Assembly: GCA_964370445.1 (NCBI GenBank)
Contig: CAYJJK010000002.1
Coordinates: 1 to 64,000 of the forward strand
Source: JAAYCI01 sp964370445
GTDB lineage: Bacteria; Bacillota; Clostridia; Oscillospirales; Ruminococcaceae
DNA length: 64,000 nt
Direction: 5' to 3'
In this document: piece by piece, positions 16,618 through 24,892 of the stretch
Numbering within the stretch: the first letter of the stretch is position 1
How the letters are laid out: each line of letters starts with the position of its first letter
The notes under the pieces: generated by a model
The model's database searches: none
What the model saw: only the letters and a program-made list of their open reading frames with translations
What the model was told of the DNA's origin: nothing
Made by a program: the position numbers and the translations under genes

Positions 16618-17238
16618 TTATAAGGGTAAGGGCAGGCTGTTATCTATCCCCACTAAATACCCAAGATAACCACCTATTGTCTGCTCTTCGTTTCCAAACC
16701 CTTGGGCTTCATCGTATATGTCGTCTGCATCACTAAAACAAAATGTTCCTTCAAAGCTTCCCATTTCAAGATCCACGCCAACACTCAGTAATTCTTTGAT
16801 AATCTGCACGGTCTGCTCACCCGTAAATCCGGCACGTTGTAGCGCTGAATAGGGAAGGTGATTAATAGCCACCAAACCGGATGTCGTTGCATCGGTAAAA
16901 GAAACTTCGCCCGGTTGCAGGGAAAAAATACTTTCCATACTTTGAATCACACCGGCGTGTGTACTTTTTGCAAAATAGTGCTCGATACGACACTTTAATA
17001 AAAATCGATACTGGGTGTCGTCCACTACTCCGCGTGGCAACAACAACAATGCACCATACAAGTCCAGTGTCTTTCCCGAAGCTTCACTTAAATCAAGGCT
17101 ACAATGTATGGCATGTAAATCGGCGCTTGCGTCTCTGTGTGCCTCCGCCACAATGCGTAGCATACGCTCACACACGCTATCTGTTGTTCGGTTATAGCTG
17201 CCCGGCAAACGCTTAGCATCATTTTGGCTAGCTGACAT
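16618..17238 (-). CDS. Phage baseplate wedge/tail protein (XkdU/DUF2612-like position)
   Basis: Predicted 206-residue protein, next after baseplate J as in PBSX-like and other contractile-tail clusters. Seen: LPGSYNRTTDSVCERML, DLSEASGKTLDLYGALLLLPRGVVDDTQYRFLLKCRI, the usual start of this group (an ASG..LD..G block followed by D.YR). The C-terminus (GYLGYLVGIDNSLPLPL) is hydrophobic. It overlaps the baseplate J stop by 11 bases. In other phages a tail fibre gene follows; here the endolysin follows directly. Confidence 0.65.
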   Translation of the reverse strand: MSASQNDAKRLPGSYNRTTDSVCERMLRIVAEAHRDASADLHAIHCSLDLSEASGKTLDLYGALLLLPRGVVDDTQYRFLLKCRIEHYFAKSTHAGVIQSMESIFSLQPGEVSFTDATTSGLVAINHLPYSALQRAGFTGEQTVQIIKELLSVGVDLEMGSFEGTFCFSDADDIYDEAQGFGNEEQTIGGYLGYLVGIDNSLPLPL

Positions 17239-18394
17239 GCACCTCCACCTCCACTTCTTCGATATTCAGCCACAGCACCTCAGCGGCATCCGCCAAAATT
17301 TTGTTGGCATGAAAAGTTTGCGCACCATCCTCAGACAAAAGTAAACTTTCCACCTCATCCACGCCCACCTGGGCATACAAAACCGAATAAAGGCTATTTT
17401 GCAATAAACTTTCACCTGGTAGCAGTGCGCACACAGCCTCGCTAAGGGCAGTTTTAAGCTGCAGGTCTCCATCACTGGGGAAATGTGAATTGGCACGTAT
17501 CACTGCGCGCAAAGAAAGATTTTTCTTCTCAACTGTAGAAAAGCATATACGATGTGATTCGCCATCTATGGCAGGTAAGAGCACTTCCACCGATCCCACG
17601 CTTTGAATACCCAAAGGTTTTTTCTCATAGATGGCAAGTGCAATTTCTTTATCTGACGCCCCACTGGCCAGCACAAAACACTGAAAACTGTGGGCGGGCA
17701 GCTGTGGCAAATCTTCACCGGTGCTGTTTTCTAAAACAACACAGGAGCGCACACCCGGCACACGCAATACTGCACCTTGCACGGCTGCAGCTGTGGCACT
17801 GGCCACACCGTACACTGCTTCGTCAAAGCGTCTACGCAAACTCTCGTCGCTTTCCACATCTTGCCCCGCCTGCAACAAAGCTTCGCCCTTCACACGGTGA
17901 ATACCCGCCTGTGGTTGACTAAGCACACAGATAGAAGTGCTGTCCACATTGCCCACTTCACCCAACACTGTACACACAACTTCACATTTAGCTATGCCAG
18001 TTTCATCCAGTTGCACTTCATTTACCACATGAAACCCAATACCCTGCGGCGTACTTACAATGCAGCCAAACGGCATCACAGCACCACTCGTTCCCTGTAC
18101 TTCTAAACGATGTATTGCTGCTGTAGCATTATTGCGTCGCAAGCCGGCAAAAGGGGTAAGCCTGTCAAGGCTAACACCATAGGCCATGTGTGGAAAACGT
18201 GCCAAATACACCTCCTCCATTTCCTCATACAACATAGCTAAATCATGCACACCTAAACGCAAAAACTTGCCAAACACACTTTGTTCAGATACATCAATAT
18301 CGGGGCCAAACAAGGTTTGTGCACGTGTTTTTTGCTCTTCCAAAAGCTGGGCATAGCCCGGCCGCACAAAACCGGCCTCTGTCATTGCTCGCAT
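17228..18394 (-). CDS. Baseplate J-like protein
   Basis: Predicted 388-residue baseplate wedge protein of the gpJ/XkdT family. Seen: the N-terminal DVSEQSVFGKFLRLGVHDLAMLYEE-type helix, LDRLTPFAGLRRNNATAA, a central FHVVNEVQLDETG and GNVDSTSICV block, then ESDESLRRRFDEAVYG and VRVPGVRSCVV, all typical of baseplate J. AAGGAG lies upstream of the start at 18394. It would form the wedge that triggers sheath contraction. Confidence 0.88.
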   Translation of the reverse strand: MRAMTEAGFVRPGYAQLLEEQKTRAQTLFGPDIDVSEQSVFGKFLRLGVHDLAMLYEEMEEVYLARFPHMAYGVSLDRLTPFAGLRRNNATAAIHRLEVQGTSGAVMPFGCIVSTPQGIGFHVVNEVQLDETGIAKCEVVCTVLGEVGNVDSTSICVLSQPQAGIHRVKGEALLQAGQDVESDESLRRRFDEAVYGVASATAAAVQGAVLRVPGVRSCVVLENSTGEDLPQLPAHSFQCFVLASGASDKEIALAIYEKKPLGIQSVGSVEVLLPAIDGESHRICFSTVEKKNLSLRAVIRANSHFPSDGDLQLKTALSEAVCALLPGESLLQNSLYSVLYAQVGVDEVESLLLSEDGAQTFHANKILADAAEVLWLNIEEVEVEVHVS

Positions 18395-18445
18395 TATTTT
18401 CTCCTTTTATTCTGTTTTTTTGAAAACCAGCGATGCCCCACCGTA

Positions 18446-18790
18446 TCAAAAGGCTTCTTGCAGGCTGATGGTTCCATTTTCAGTGGCAAGCTCGAAATGG
18501 ATGTGCAAGGTGCGCCCCAGCGTAGACATTTCAAAACTCGAAAACTGAACAATTTGAAACAGGGGCAACAATACACGGCCCACCTCATCTCTCACAGCAT
18601 CTTCATTTGGCTTTTTTTGCAGCACAACACTTAAATCCAGCCCTTCTGTTTCATCTAAAAACCAATCGCCCAAAGCCGAACGTAAAAGCATGCTCATTTT
18701 TTGCCGCAATTGTTTTTCACCCTCCACCTCTTGCAGTATCCCATTTTGAAGCACTAAATCTCCATTTTCATCTAACAAAAAATCTCTCAT
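18446..18790 (-). CDS. Baseplate protein, gp25/XkdS-like (DUF2634)
   Basis: Predicted 114-residue protein with the N-terminal DENGDLVLQNGILQEVEGEKQLRQKMSMLLRS pattern and GDWFLDETEGLDLS, typical of the gpW/gp25-like wedge proteins. Its ATG overlaps the stop of the spike gene (ATGA), so the two are translationally coupled. Confidence 0.75.
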   Translation of the reverse strand: MRDFLLDENGDLVLQNGILQEVEGEKQLRQKMSMLLRSALGDWFLDETEGLDLSVVLQKKPNEDAVRDEVGRVLLPLFQIVQFSSFEMSTLGRTLHIHFELATENGTISLQEAF

Positions 18791-19125
18791 GCATCTATCA
18801 CCCCTATAATCAAGCAGCCTGTTTTGGGATGCAGACCCGGGCGGGGGAGGCTTAACTCTCCATACAGAGCCGCACCTAAGTCTCTATCACACACAAGGCA
18901 CAACACAACATCCTGGCTTTCCACGTCTATTCCGCGTAAAATAGATACGTTTACGATCGGATTTGGCACCTCCACTTCACCATTTTGTTTGCGGCGTAAA
19001 AACAGTGGTTGCACCTCTGCTTTTCTGTTTTCACAGCTCACTACTTTTGCCAAAAACGATGTTTGTTGGCACAATAGGGCTTGCTCAATTTCTCTTGCAA
19101 TCACTTGCATCCATTGTTCGCGCAT
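18787..19125 (-). CDS. Baseplate spike protein, Gp138 N-terminal-like
   Basis: Predicted 112-residue protein. FLAKVVSCENRKAEVQPLFLRR, VPNPIVNVSILRG and VVLCLVCDRDLG fit the OB-fold N-terminal domain of Gp138/XkdR-like tail spikes. There is no long C-terminal needle, so it is at the short end for the group. AAAGGAG precedes the start. Confidence 0.6.
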   Translation of the reverse strand: MREQWMQVIAREIEQALLCQQTSFLAKVVSCENRKAEVQPLFLRRKQNGEVEVPNPIVNVSILRGIDVESQDVVLCLVCDRDLGAALYGELSLPRPGLHPKTGCLIIGVIDA

Positions 19126-19169
19126 AAGTGTATGCTCCTTTTTTTACGATAGTAGCCTGCAGTTCACCC

Positions 19170-20108
19170 TTAGGCAAGTAATACAGCCTCGGTGTAACCA
19201 CCGCTACCTTCGTACACATGTCGACACTCTTTTACTGCAAAGTACCCTTGTGCAGCACGAGCGTTCAATTGTACCCCTGCGCCCGGCAGTAAGCGATGAT
19301 TTAAAAGGCTTTGTACCCGATATCCTTGTAGCACTTCTGCCTCTTCACCTTGAGGCAAATACCGCGAATAGCGGTTTTCAACAAGTAATTCGGGCGTTTG
19401 TATAAGGCCGCTCGCCTCACTAAGCACAAAGCAGTTTCGACGCGGGTCACGGCGTAGGTCACGCACATAAAGGGCGCCTTGCACTACATAAGCCCACACA
19501 CCACAAAGGGCCGCCATCTCATCAATCACATCACTCAATTCGCCTTCCAATGTAAGGGACTGCGTAAATGCATAATCACTCCGCAAAGAAAATTCCCCTA
19601 TCGGTAAGCCACTTTTTTCACACAGTTGCTGCAAAACAAAAGAGGCCATCACAGGCGCAGAATAGGTTTGTTGCACACGAATGCCAGGGCTAATCTGCCA
19701 CAGGTTCGTGGCGCTAATCTCTGTACATTTTTCACTTTTATCCCAATGAGTTTGCACATCTGTGATGTATCCGTTTAAAAGCACCCCACAATCCTGATAG
19801 GACGAAAGCCCATACCCACCAAACGCTACAATCACCATGCCGGGCTGAATTTGCCGTATGGTATTATCACTAAGATTATATACATAGATTTTGTTATCTA
19901 TAGCTTGCAGGTTGTCGTGAAATACGCTTTCGAACGTAAAATCATATTGACTTTGATCCCAGGTGAAGATTGCCTGTTCTGTGTTGCGTTGGCTTGGCCA
20001 TTGCACACACAAGCTCATGTTCAACCACCACAGTCCAGAAGGAACTGTGGCCAAAGACACTCGATGAAAAGGCGCTTTCTTTGCCAAAACCACCCCATTT
20101 GTTGCCAT
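19170..20108 (-). CDS. Baseplate hub protein (XkdQ/gp44-like)
   Basis: Predicted 312-residue protein at the place of XkdQ in PBSX. Seen: DFTFESVFHDNL, IQPGMVIVAFG..CGVLLNGYITDVQTHWDKSEKCTEISATNL (OB-like hub domain) and LEGELSDVIDEMAALCGVWAYVVQGALYVRDL. The PGM.V..F...C..L.NGYI pattern is typical of phage late-control/hub proteins. AAAAGGAGGCG precedes the start. Carries no lysozyme domain. Confidence 0.7.
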   Translation of the reverse strand: MATNGVVLAKKAPFHRVSLATVPSGLWWLNMSLCVQWPSQRNTEQAIFTWDQSQYDFTFESVFHDNLQAIDNKIYVYNLSDNTIRQIQPGMVIVAFGGYGLSSYQDCGVLLNGYITDVQTHWDKSEKCTEISATNLWQISPGIRVQQTYSAPVMASFVLQQLCEKSGLPIGEFSLRSDYAFTQSLTLEGELSDVIDEMAALCGVWAYVVQGALYVRDLRRDPRRNCFVLSEASGLIQTPELLVENRYSRYLPQGEEAEVLQGYRVQSLLNHRLLPGAGVQLNARAAQGYFAVKECRHVYEGSGGYTEAVLLA

Positions 20109-20201
20109 TTTTCGCCTCCTTTTATCTTGACATTTGTTTTGTGCTGCTAGAATTCATTTCCTAGCTTTACCCTTAGGCACTGTAAACCCGCCTCCTCACT
20201 G

Positions 20202-20516
20202 TCACTCATCATCAACACACAAAAACACAGTATTACCGATATTTTCTGTGCTAGCCAATTTTTCAAGTCCGCTCTCATCTTGTACCAAAAGCCGAACAGG
20301 TGGATAGAGGCACCCAAGGGAGCTATTCTCAAATAAAATACGTTGTAGTACCAAAGGTTCTCCTGCACATAAGCAATTCTCACCCCGATACAAACTCACA
20401 CAAACACGTTTTGCCACGCTATTTTTGTGAAATTCCAATTCAAAAATAGTGCCGCCTAAAGCAATGCTTACTCGATAGGGTATCTTATCAATTTGCACAT
20501 CAATTCTATCTTTCAT
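20202..20516 (-). CDS. Small baseplate plug-like protein
   Basis: Predicted 104-residue protein. The block IPYRVSIALGGTIFELEFHKN and CAGEPLVLQRILFENSSLG resembles the small baseplate plug proteins found in cyanophage and many contractile phages. The start at 20516 has GGGGG seven bases upstream and overlaps the preceding stop (TGATG); the ATG at 20522 is too close to the ribosome site. In PBSX-like clusters a protein of this size is not always present. Confidence 0.5.
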   Translation of the reverse strand: MKDRIDVQIDKIPYRVSIALGGTIFELEFHKNSVAKRVCVSLYRGENCLCAGEPLVLQRILFENSSLGCLYPPVRLLVQDESGLEKLASTENIGNTVFLCVDDE

Positions 20517-21139
20517 CACCATACCCCCAATAGCAAAGATGCACCCACGCGTAGCTTTGAAAAATCGCCATGATTGTCACTAACAAACACATCTCTATGC
20601 TTATTTAAGGCGATTAAACCATCGGTGCTCACGCCAAATATGCGATACTGATTCACAAGATACCATAAAGTTTCACCGGCTTGCATTGTGTGATAGCGCT
20701 CTCTTCGAGCGGATAGGTTAAGGACCTGTATCATACCATTTGCGCTTGCCACAGTGACCTCCATACTGCCCGAATAACCAAGCCCTATTGCAAAGAGACT
20801 TTGCGCCACACGCAGCTGTCGCAAGGAAAGTGAAAATTTACAACCATTTTTCACCGCAGCATCAAATTCAAATGAAAATGCTTCAATTTGCACGCTACGT
20901 AAAAGGTAGCAACCCACATAATCCAACACCAAACCACGGCTCTGCCAATCCCGTAAAGTCTCTACAACCTGTAAAAAACCACTTCCCACCAATAAGCCCT
21001 CGGCATGTAAACTCATAGCCTCTGTGCGCACATGATCACTCAAAGGCACTCCTGTTTCTACGCTGTGTCGGCTAATTTCAACCGGACAATCAACACTTTC
21101 CTTCTCCACAAACAAATACACTCCAGATAGCAATGCCAT
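20516..21139 (-). CDS. LysM-containing baseplate/tail protein (XkdP-like)
   Basis: Predicted 207-residue protein. The C-terminal part carries a LysM-like module (YHTMQAGETLWYLVNQYRI.., GLIALN, LRVGASLLLG), as in XkdP and gp53-type proteins that join hub and tape measure. The N-terminal 140 residues form an unassigned domain (PVEISRHSVETGVPLSDHVR). Starts just after the tape measure stop, with GGGAGG upstream. Confidence 0.65.
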   Translation of the reverse strand: MALLSGVYLFVEKESVDCPVEISRHSVETGVPLSDHVRTEAMSLHAEGLLVGSGFLQVVETLRDWQSRGLVLDYVGCYLLRSVQIEAFSFEFDAAVKNGCKFSLSLRQLRVAQSLFAIGLGYSGSMEVTVASANGMIQVLNLSARRERYHTMQAGETLWYLVNQYRIFGVSTDGLIALNKHRDVFVSDNHGDFSKLRVGASLLLGVW

Positions 21140-21142
21140 CGC

Positions 21143-22033
21143 CTACACCTCCCATCTCACTGACGTATCACCCACAGCCAGTACCTCCTCAAAGCTTTTG
21201 CGCACCCAATCACGCACTTTTGTCTCAAGTTCACGCTCGTTTGCAACGCCACTTCGTTCCACTTTTAATGTAAATTGAGGTGTGTAATAATTTTGTGTGA
21301 CTGCGCTATTTTTAGACAAAACCGGCGCTAAAGGCTGCCTTTGCGCCGTAGGGGAGCCTGTGCCAGGAAAGTCCATCACACCGCTTACTGCCATGTGCAT
21401 TTGCTGCACACCTTTATTAATTTCAGGCATAGCATCATGAAATCCATCCGGTAAACCCAGGCCTATGAACCGCCCAAGACGAGCCATTTCTTTTGACGGT
21501 GACGCAATGCGCATCACCGAAGATATCGTATTTTTAATGCCCTGGGCGATGCCGCTTACAGCTGAAAAAATCGCATCCTTTTGACTCATGATCCCCGAAA
21601 GTAGCCCTTGCATAATTTGGCTGCCCACTGTAGCAAGCTGCACATTTTGCAAGCTGGTTTGCATGGTTTGCGCCATTTGGAAAAACACGCCGGATACTAC
21701 AGTAAATGTTCTTTGTATCGCAAAATTACTTTCTTTTAGCTCATTTCGAAACAACCCCAAAACCACCTGGCCAACACTTTGGAACTGATGCAGCATGGCG
21801 TTGGCCTGTGTAAGAGAACCTTGAAAACCTGACAAATCCAAGGGGGGCAATTGTATTGCAGAAAAAGTGCCAACAGAATCATTTTGAAATAAGCTTCCCA
21901 GGCTTTGGCTCAATTGCTGCTGAAATGGCGCAAGAGCCGATACAACTCGGCGCATTTCATTGGCTAAAATCAAGGCTGGATCATTTTCCAACTCAAAACG
22001 GATCCCCACAACATCCTCACGCAGCATTGACAT
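21143..22033 (-). CDS. Very short tail tape measure protein
   Basis: Predicted 296-residue protein between tail chaperone and LysM baseplate gene, the fixed place of the tape measure. Seen: amphipathic helices in the N-terminal half, a hydrophobic GQVVLGLFRNEL / VVSGVFFQMAQTMQ stretch, and the classic C-terminal tape measure block (IMQGLLSGIMSQKDAIFSA.. IASPSKEMARLGRFIGLGLPDGFHDAMP). Tape measures of contractile phages are normally 600-1500 residues; at about 0.15 nm per residue this one predicts a tail near 45 nm. GAGGTG precedes the start. No frameshift or internal stop suggests truncation. Confidence 0.8.
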   Translation of the reverse strand: MSMLREDVVGIRFELENDPALILANEMRRVVSALAPFQQQLSQSLGSLFQNDSVGTFSAIQLPPLDLSGFQGSLTQANAMLHQFQSVGQVVLGLFRNELKESNFAIQRTFTVVSGVFFQMAQTMQTSLQNVQLATVGSQIMQGLLSGIMSQKDAIFSAVSGIAQGIKNTISSVMRIASPSKEMARLGRFIGLGLPDGFHDAMPEINKGVQQMHMAVSGVMDFPGTGSPTAQRQPLAPVLSKNSAVTQNYYTPQFTLKVERSGVANERELETKVRDWVRKSFEEVLAVGDTSVRWEV

Positions 22034-22103
22034 GATTTCACCTCTAGTCCATTACTAATATTGTAAATTTTATATCGGAGAACACAGCAGCATAGGCGAT
22101 CAC

Positions 22104-22298
22104 CTAAAGGCGCCGCTGTGCCTCCTGTTGCAAATCCAGTGCACAATTGGCCAAATCGATTTCACGCGGTGACATCACCGTGAACACCTCTGTGAAGGAA
22201 AAACCACTTAAAACAAGCCGCCATGCAGACCAATCACGAAGCACCGTTTTTCGTTTTGTTACATTCGAAAAATCTTTCTTTTCGAAATCGTCCTTGCA
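22104..22298 (-). CDS. Frameshift extension of the tail assembly chaperone (GT type)
   Basis: This open frame has no start or ribosome site and overlaps the end of the 22234-22545 gene in the +1 (equivalently -2) frame. It ends KRKTVLRDWSAWRLVLSG.. EIDLANCALDLQQEAQRR, a Trp-rich helical pattern typical of the T part of gpG/gpGT-like chaperones. The only stretch open in both frames is about 60 bases and contains the run AGATTTTTCGAA, where tRNA-Phe could slip. A fusion of about 150 residues is predicted. Mechanism is inference. Confidence 0.6.
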   Translation of the reverse strand, partial: CKDDFEKKDFSNVTKRKTVLRDWSAWRLVLSGFSFTEVFTVMSPREIDLANCALDLQQEAQRRL

Positions 22299-22545
22299 TC
22301 ACCTCGCGACCAAAGCGCACCACTTCCGAAAGGGTGTCCATATCATCAAAATCATCCATAGAAAGATCGCTAGGCTGCACAATAATATGTTGTAATATAT
22401 AGGCCATAAATTTTTCCATGTTCACACCATCGCCTGCAGCACAATCATCCATACAACGTATGGCTTCACGTAGCCCACAAAATTGCGCCACATACTGCAC
22501 ACCGGCAATTTCACGTTCTACTGTATAAGGTTTAACATCTGCCAT
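22234..22545 (-). CDS. Tail assembly chaperone (XkdN/gpG-like)
   Basis: Predicted 103-residue protein between tail tube and tape measure. Seen: VEREIAGVQYVAQFCGLREAIRCMDD and a C-terminal VVRFGREVMQGRF. Position and size fit the gpG/XkdN chaperones that hold the tape measure before tube polymerisation. AAGGAGAG lies 8 bases before the ATG. A second product made by frameshifting is likely (see 22104-22298). Confidence 0.7.
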   Translation of the reverse strand: MADVKPYTVEREIAGVQYVAQFCGLREAIRCMDDCAAGDGVNMEKFMAYILQHIIVQPSDLSMDDFDDMDTLSEVVRFGREVMQGRFRKERFFECNKTKNGAS

Positions 22546-22587
22546 TGATATTGCTCTCCTTCATCATTATTTGAATACGATTGCATG

Positions 22588-22986
22588 CTATAGACCTTGT
22601 AGCACACCACCAAACACAGAAAATACAAATTCTCTATCACTGGCAACAGCCCCCATTTCAACTTCTGGCATAGCCTTAATCGCAGCTTCATTGCCACCAA
22701 AACGCTCCCCTATACTCTTGTTTGTCACCCACACAGGTACAATAGCACCATTGTTGGCAAGCTGAAGTAGAAATCCTTTTTGTGGACAGGTTGCCTGCAC
22801 GCGTATCGTTAGCGTATAAATTGTATCGTTAATACGATTAACACAAACGTCGCCTTGTGCACCAGCATGTGGTTCTATGGTATCCTTATCCTTAGAAAAG
22901 CTCACCATATCCTCTCCAAGCCCTGTGATATATACACCATCTACCAACACAGTACAATCACGTGCGTCATAAACTGTTCTAGCCAA
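22588..22986 (-). CDS. Phage tail tube protein (DUF3277/XkdM-like)
   Basis: Predicted 132-residue tail tube protein. Seen: VYDARDCTVLVDGVYITGLGEDMVSFSKD, GAQGDVCVNRINDTIYTLTIRV, and NGAIVPVWVTNKS, the beta-rich pattern of the contractile-tail tube family. The TTG at 22986 is chosen because AAGGAG lies 8 bases upstream; the GTG at 22995 overlaps that site. Lies directly downstream of the sheath gene, as usual. Confidence 0.75.
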   Translation of the reverse strand: MARTVYDARDCTVLVDGVYITGLGEDMVSFSKDKDTIEPHAGAQGDVCVNRINDTIYTLTIRVQATCPQKGFLLQLANNGAIVPVWVTNKSIGERFGGNEAAIKAMPEVEMGAVASDREFVFSVFGGVLQGL

Positions 22987-23046
22987 ATTTAACACTCCTT
23001 TTCTTGTTTATATTGTGAAAATTCATTTTAAATATATCACATTTTG

Positions 23047-24033
23047 TCATATCAGCACTGAACCAGTGATAACAGCCTCGTGCACTGCACCAGCCAAAGT
23101 AAACGTAAAGCGCCCTTCCACATAACGCCTTTGTGCTCGGTCCTCAGCCTTTGTTTGGCTACGAGAAGCATATGACACAGAGAAATCAGGCTGTCCATCG
23201 TCTTTTTGTGCAATCAACCCCTCCGCATACGCATCACTTAGAACACCAAGGCAAATGCCTTCAAGCTGTGCTATGCCACGGTTGTCGTAGGGAACTTTCT
23301 TCTCCTGATTCAGTAGTGATTGTGTGCGCGATACAAGCCTACTCACGATTATATCTCGTGCATCTACCACATCTAAATATTCGCCACTGGTGGCCATACC
23401 CTCGCTTGTCACCACATCTCCGGCTTTTTCAAGGGGCACCACACCCCCTGCTTCATGTGTTTGTTCCAGCTGCTCAGTCGATATATTTTGCGCATCAATG
23501 GCATTTAGTTGCAAATTTTTATAACTAAACCCACCCATAGCCAACCCCGATGATGCACCCACAACGGCTGCAGCAGCACCTTGCATTTCTGGGTCCAACA
23601 CAAGAAACAAACGGTCAAAATTCAATTCCGGAGATAATTGCTCTACATTTTCTATAGATGCAAACAACACTTTATCTTCATAAGTTTGCAAAAACTGTGC
23701 AATAGACTCTACCGTATTCTCTTCCTCACTTTCGCTACAGATAAGCAACTGTCTCCAATTTTCATTTAGACAAGTCGAAACTCCGTTGATAGCTCCCCCC
23801 AAGGAACAACAGATGGCAATTTCTTGCGGGGCATTTTCTTGCAGGAATAGCACATTTGCCCATTGCAGTATACGGCTATTTTCAGGAACATTGTTTTGCA
23901 CTTCCTCAATGCTTGTGCAAATCGTATACGGTACCTCACTGGTAGAATAGCCATAAAACAGCAATGGTACAGCATTTTCGAAACTGTGGAAATTGTTCAC
24001 CTGCTCAATTTTTACACTTACATCTTGAATCAT
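23047..24033 (-). CDS. Contractile tail sheath protein, short
   Basis: Predicted 328-residue sheath (XkdK-like). Seen: an N-terminal VLFYGYSTSEVPYTICTSIEEV-type fold (here VPLLFYGYST), FASIENVEQLSPELNFDRLFLVLDPE, then a C-terminal block with NRGIAQLEGICLGVLSDAYAEGLI and AQRRYVEGRFTFTLAGAVHEAVITGSV, the typical last domain. Sheaths of this group usually have 350-480 residues. The start at 24033 has AAAGG nine bases upstream; the ATG at 24042 touches the ribosome site. Defines the element as contractile (myovirus-like). Confidence 0.8.
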   Translation of the reverse strand: MIQDVSVKIEQVNNFHSFENAVPLLFYGYSTSEVPYTICTSIEEVQNNVPENSRILQWANVLFLQENAPQEIAICCSLGGAINGVSTCLNENWRQLLICSESEEENTVESIAQFLQTYEDKVLFASIENVEQLSPELNFDRLFLVLDPEMQGAAAAVVGASSGLAMGGFSYKNLQLNAIDAQNISTEQLEQTHEAGGVVPLEKAGDVVTSEGMATSGEYLDVVDARDIIVSRLVSRTQSLLNQEKKVPYDNRGIAQLEGICLGVLSDAYAEGLIAQKDDGQPDFSVSYASRSQTKAEDRAQRRYVEGRFTFTLAGAVHEAVITGSVLI

Positions 24034-24035
24034 TT

Positions 24036-24515
24036 TCAACATCCTTTCTCATTTTCTATACACGGAAATTGCACCTCTTCAATACACCCTTCCGCTTCTG
24101 CTTGCGCTATAGCCAGCAAAAACAGAATTTCAACCTCAAATCCAACGCGGAACTCATGTGTGCTGCCCATCAAGGAAGTTCGCAATTGTAAATTTGAAAA
24201 TGTCCCCACACAAAGACCAAAATTTTCTGCAACAACTCTTCCCTCTGTCAATAACCATACCTGCGCTTGTCTGGCCAAAGAATACGCACCATCATTTGTA
24301 TTCGCTATGAAATGAAAGCTAAGTTTACGACTATCTTGCCAAAAAGTCCCCTCATTATCCTCACAACTGGTTCCTTTGGGTGCTCCTTGCTCAGTCAAAT
24401 AGGACACAGTAACATAAGGTATTGACGGTATCTTATTGCTTCGTCGCATTTCCACAAGGGGGCAGTCAAGTGTATTTTGTAATTCCTGCAACCATTCGTC
24501 AAAAATAAGCTCCAT
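24036..24515 (-). CDS. Tail terminator/neck protein
   Basis: Predicted 159-residue protein immediately upstream of the sheath gene, the position of XkdJ/tail terminator genes. MRRSNKIPSIPYVTVSYLTEQGAPKG, LSFHFIANTNDGAYSLARQAQVWL and VGTFSNLQLRTS.. FRVGFEVEILFL match the general pattern of phage neck terminator proteins (a P.IPYVT.. block followed by beta strands). Its ATG overlaps the previous stop by one base (TAATG). Confidence 0.6.
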   Translation of the reverse strand: MELIFDEWLQELQNTLDCPLVEMRRSNKIPSIPYVTVSYLTEQGAPKGTSCEDNEGTFWQDSRKLSFHFIANTNDGAYSLARQAQVWLLTEGRVVAENFGLCVGTFSNLQLRTSLMGSTHEFRVGFEVEILFLLAIAQAEAEGCIEEVQFPCIENEKGC

Positions 24516-24874
24516 TATATCACCCCCTCAGTAAGCTCACTTTCATCGCTAACAAGACGTAATTGATACAGAAATACATCCGATAATTCGCCAAAATCTC
24601 TTTCTCTTACCACCTCATAAACACATCCATCAAACTCAATTTTCAGCGATGCCAGGCTCACATTTGTGTCACCAATATTACGCAGATTTTGCATAGTTAT
24701 CAGATCCCTCTGTGCCTCAGCTCTCAACCCTCCATAGCCTTCCTCAAAACTTTCAGTTTTTGCCATCATCACCCCCCTAAACTCCCGCCTACCCTCCCCT
24801 GCAACAATCCACATTTTTTTGCTATTATCTTCAAATTGTCGTATAATTCGTGCAAACGAAAATGCTGCTGACAA
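24515..24874 (-). CDS. Head-tail connector/minor structural protein (unassigned)
   Basis: Predicted 119-residue protein in the connector cluster. Nothing diagnostic: IRQFEDNSKKMWIVAGEGRREFRGVMMA and VRERDFGELSDVFLYQLRLV. TTG start with AGGAGG 8 bases upstream. Position between the gp10-like protein and the tail terminator suggests a head completion (stopper) role, as for XkdH-like proteins; this is inference from synteny. Confidence 0.45.
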   Translation of the reverse strand: MSAAFSFARIIRQFEDNSKKMWIVAGEGRREFRGVMMAKTESFEEGYGGLRAEAQRDLITMQNLRNIGDTNVSLASLKIEFDGCVYEVVRERDFGELSDVFLYQLRLVSDESELTEGVI

Positions 24875-24892
24875 AAAAACACCTCCTAATTT

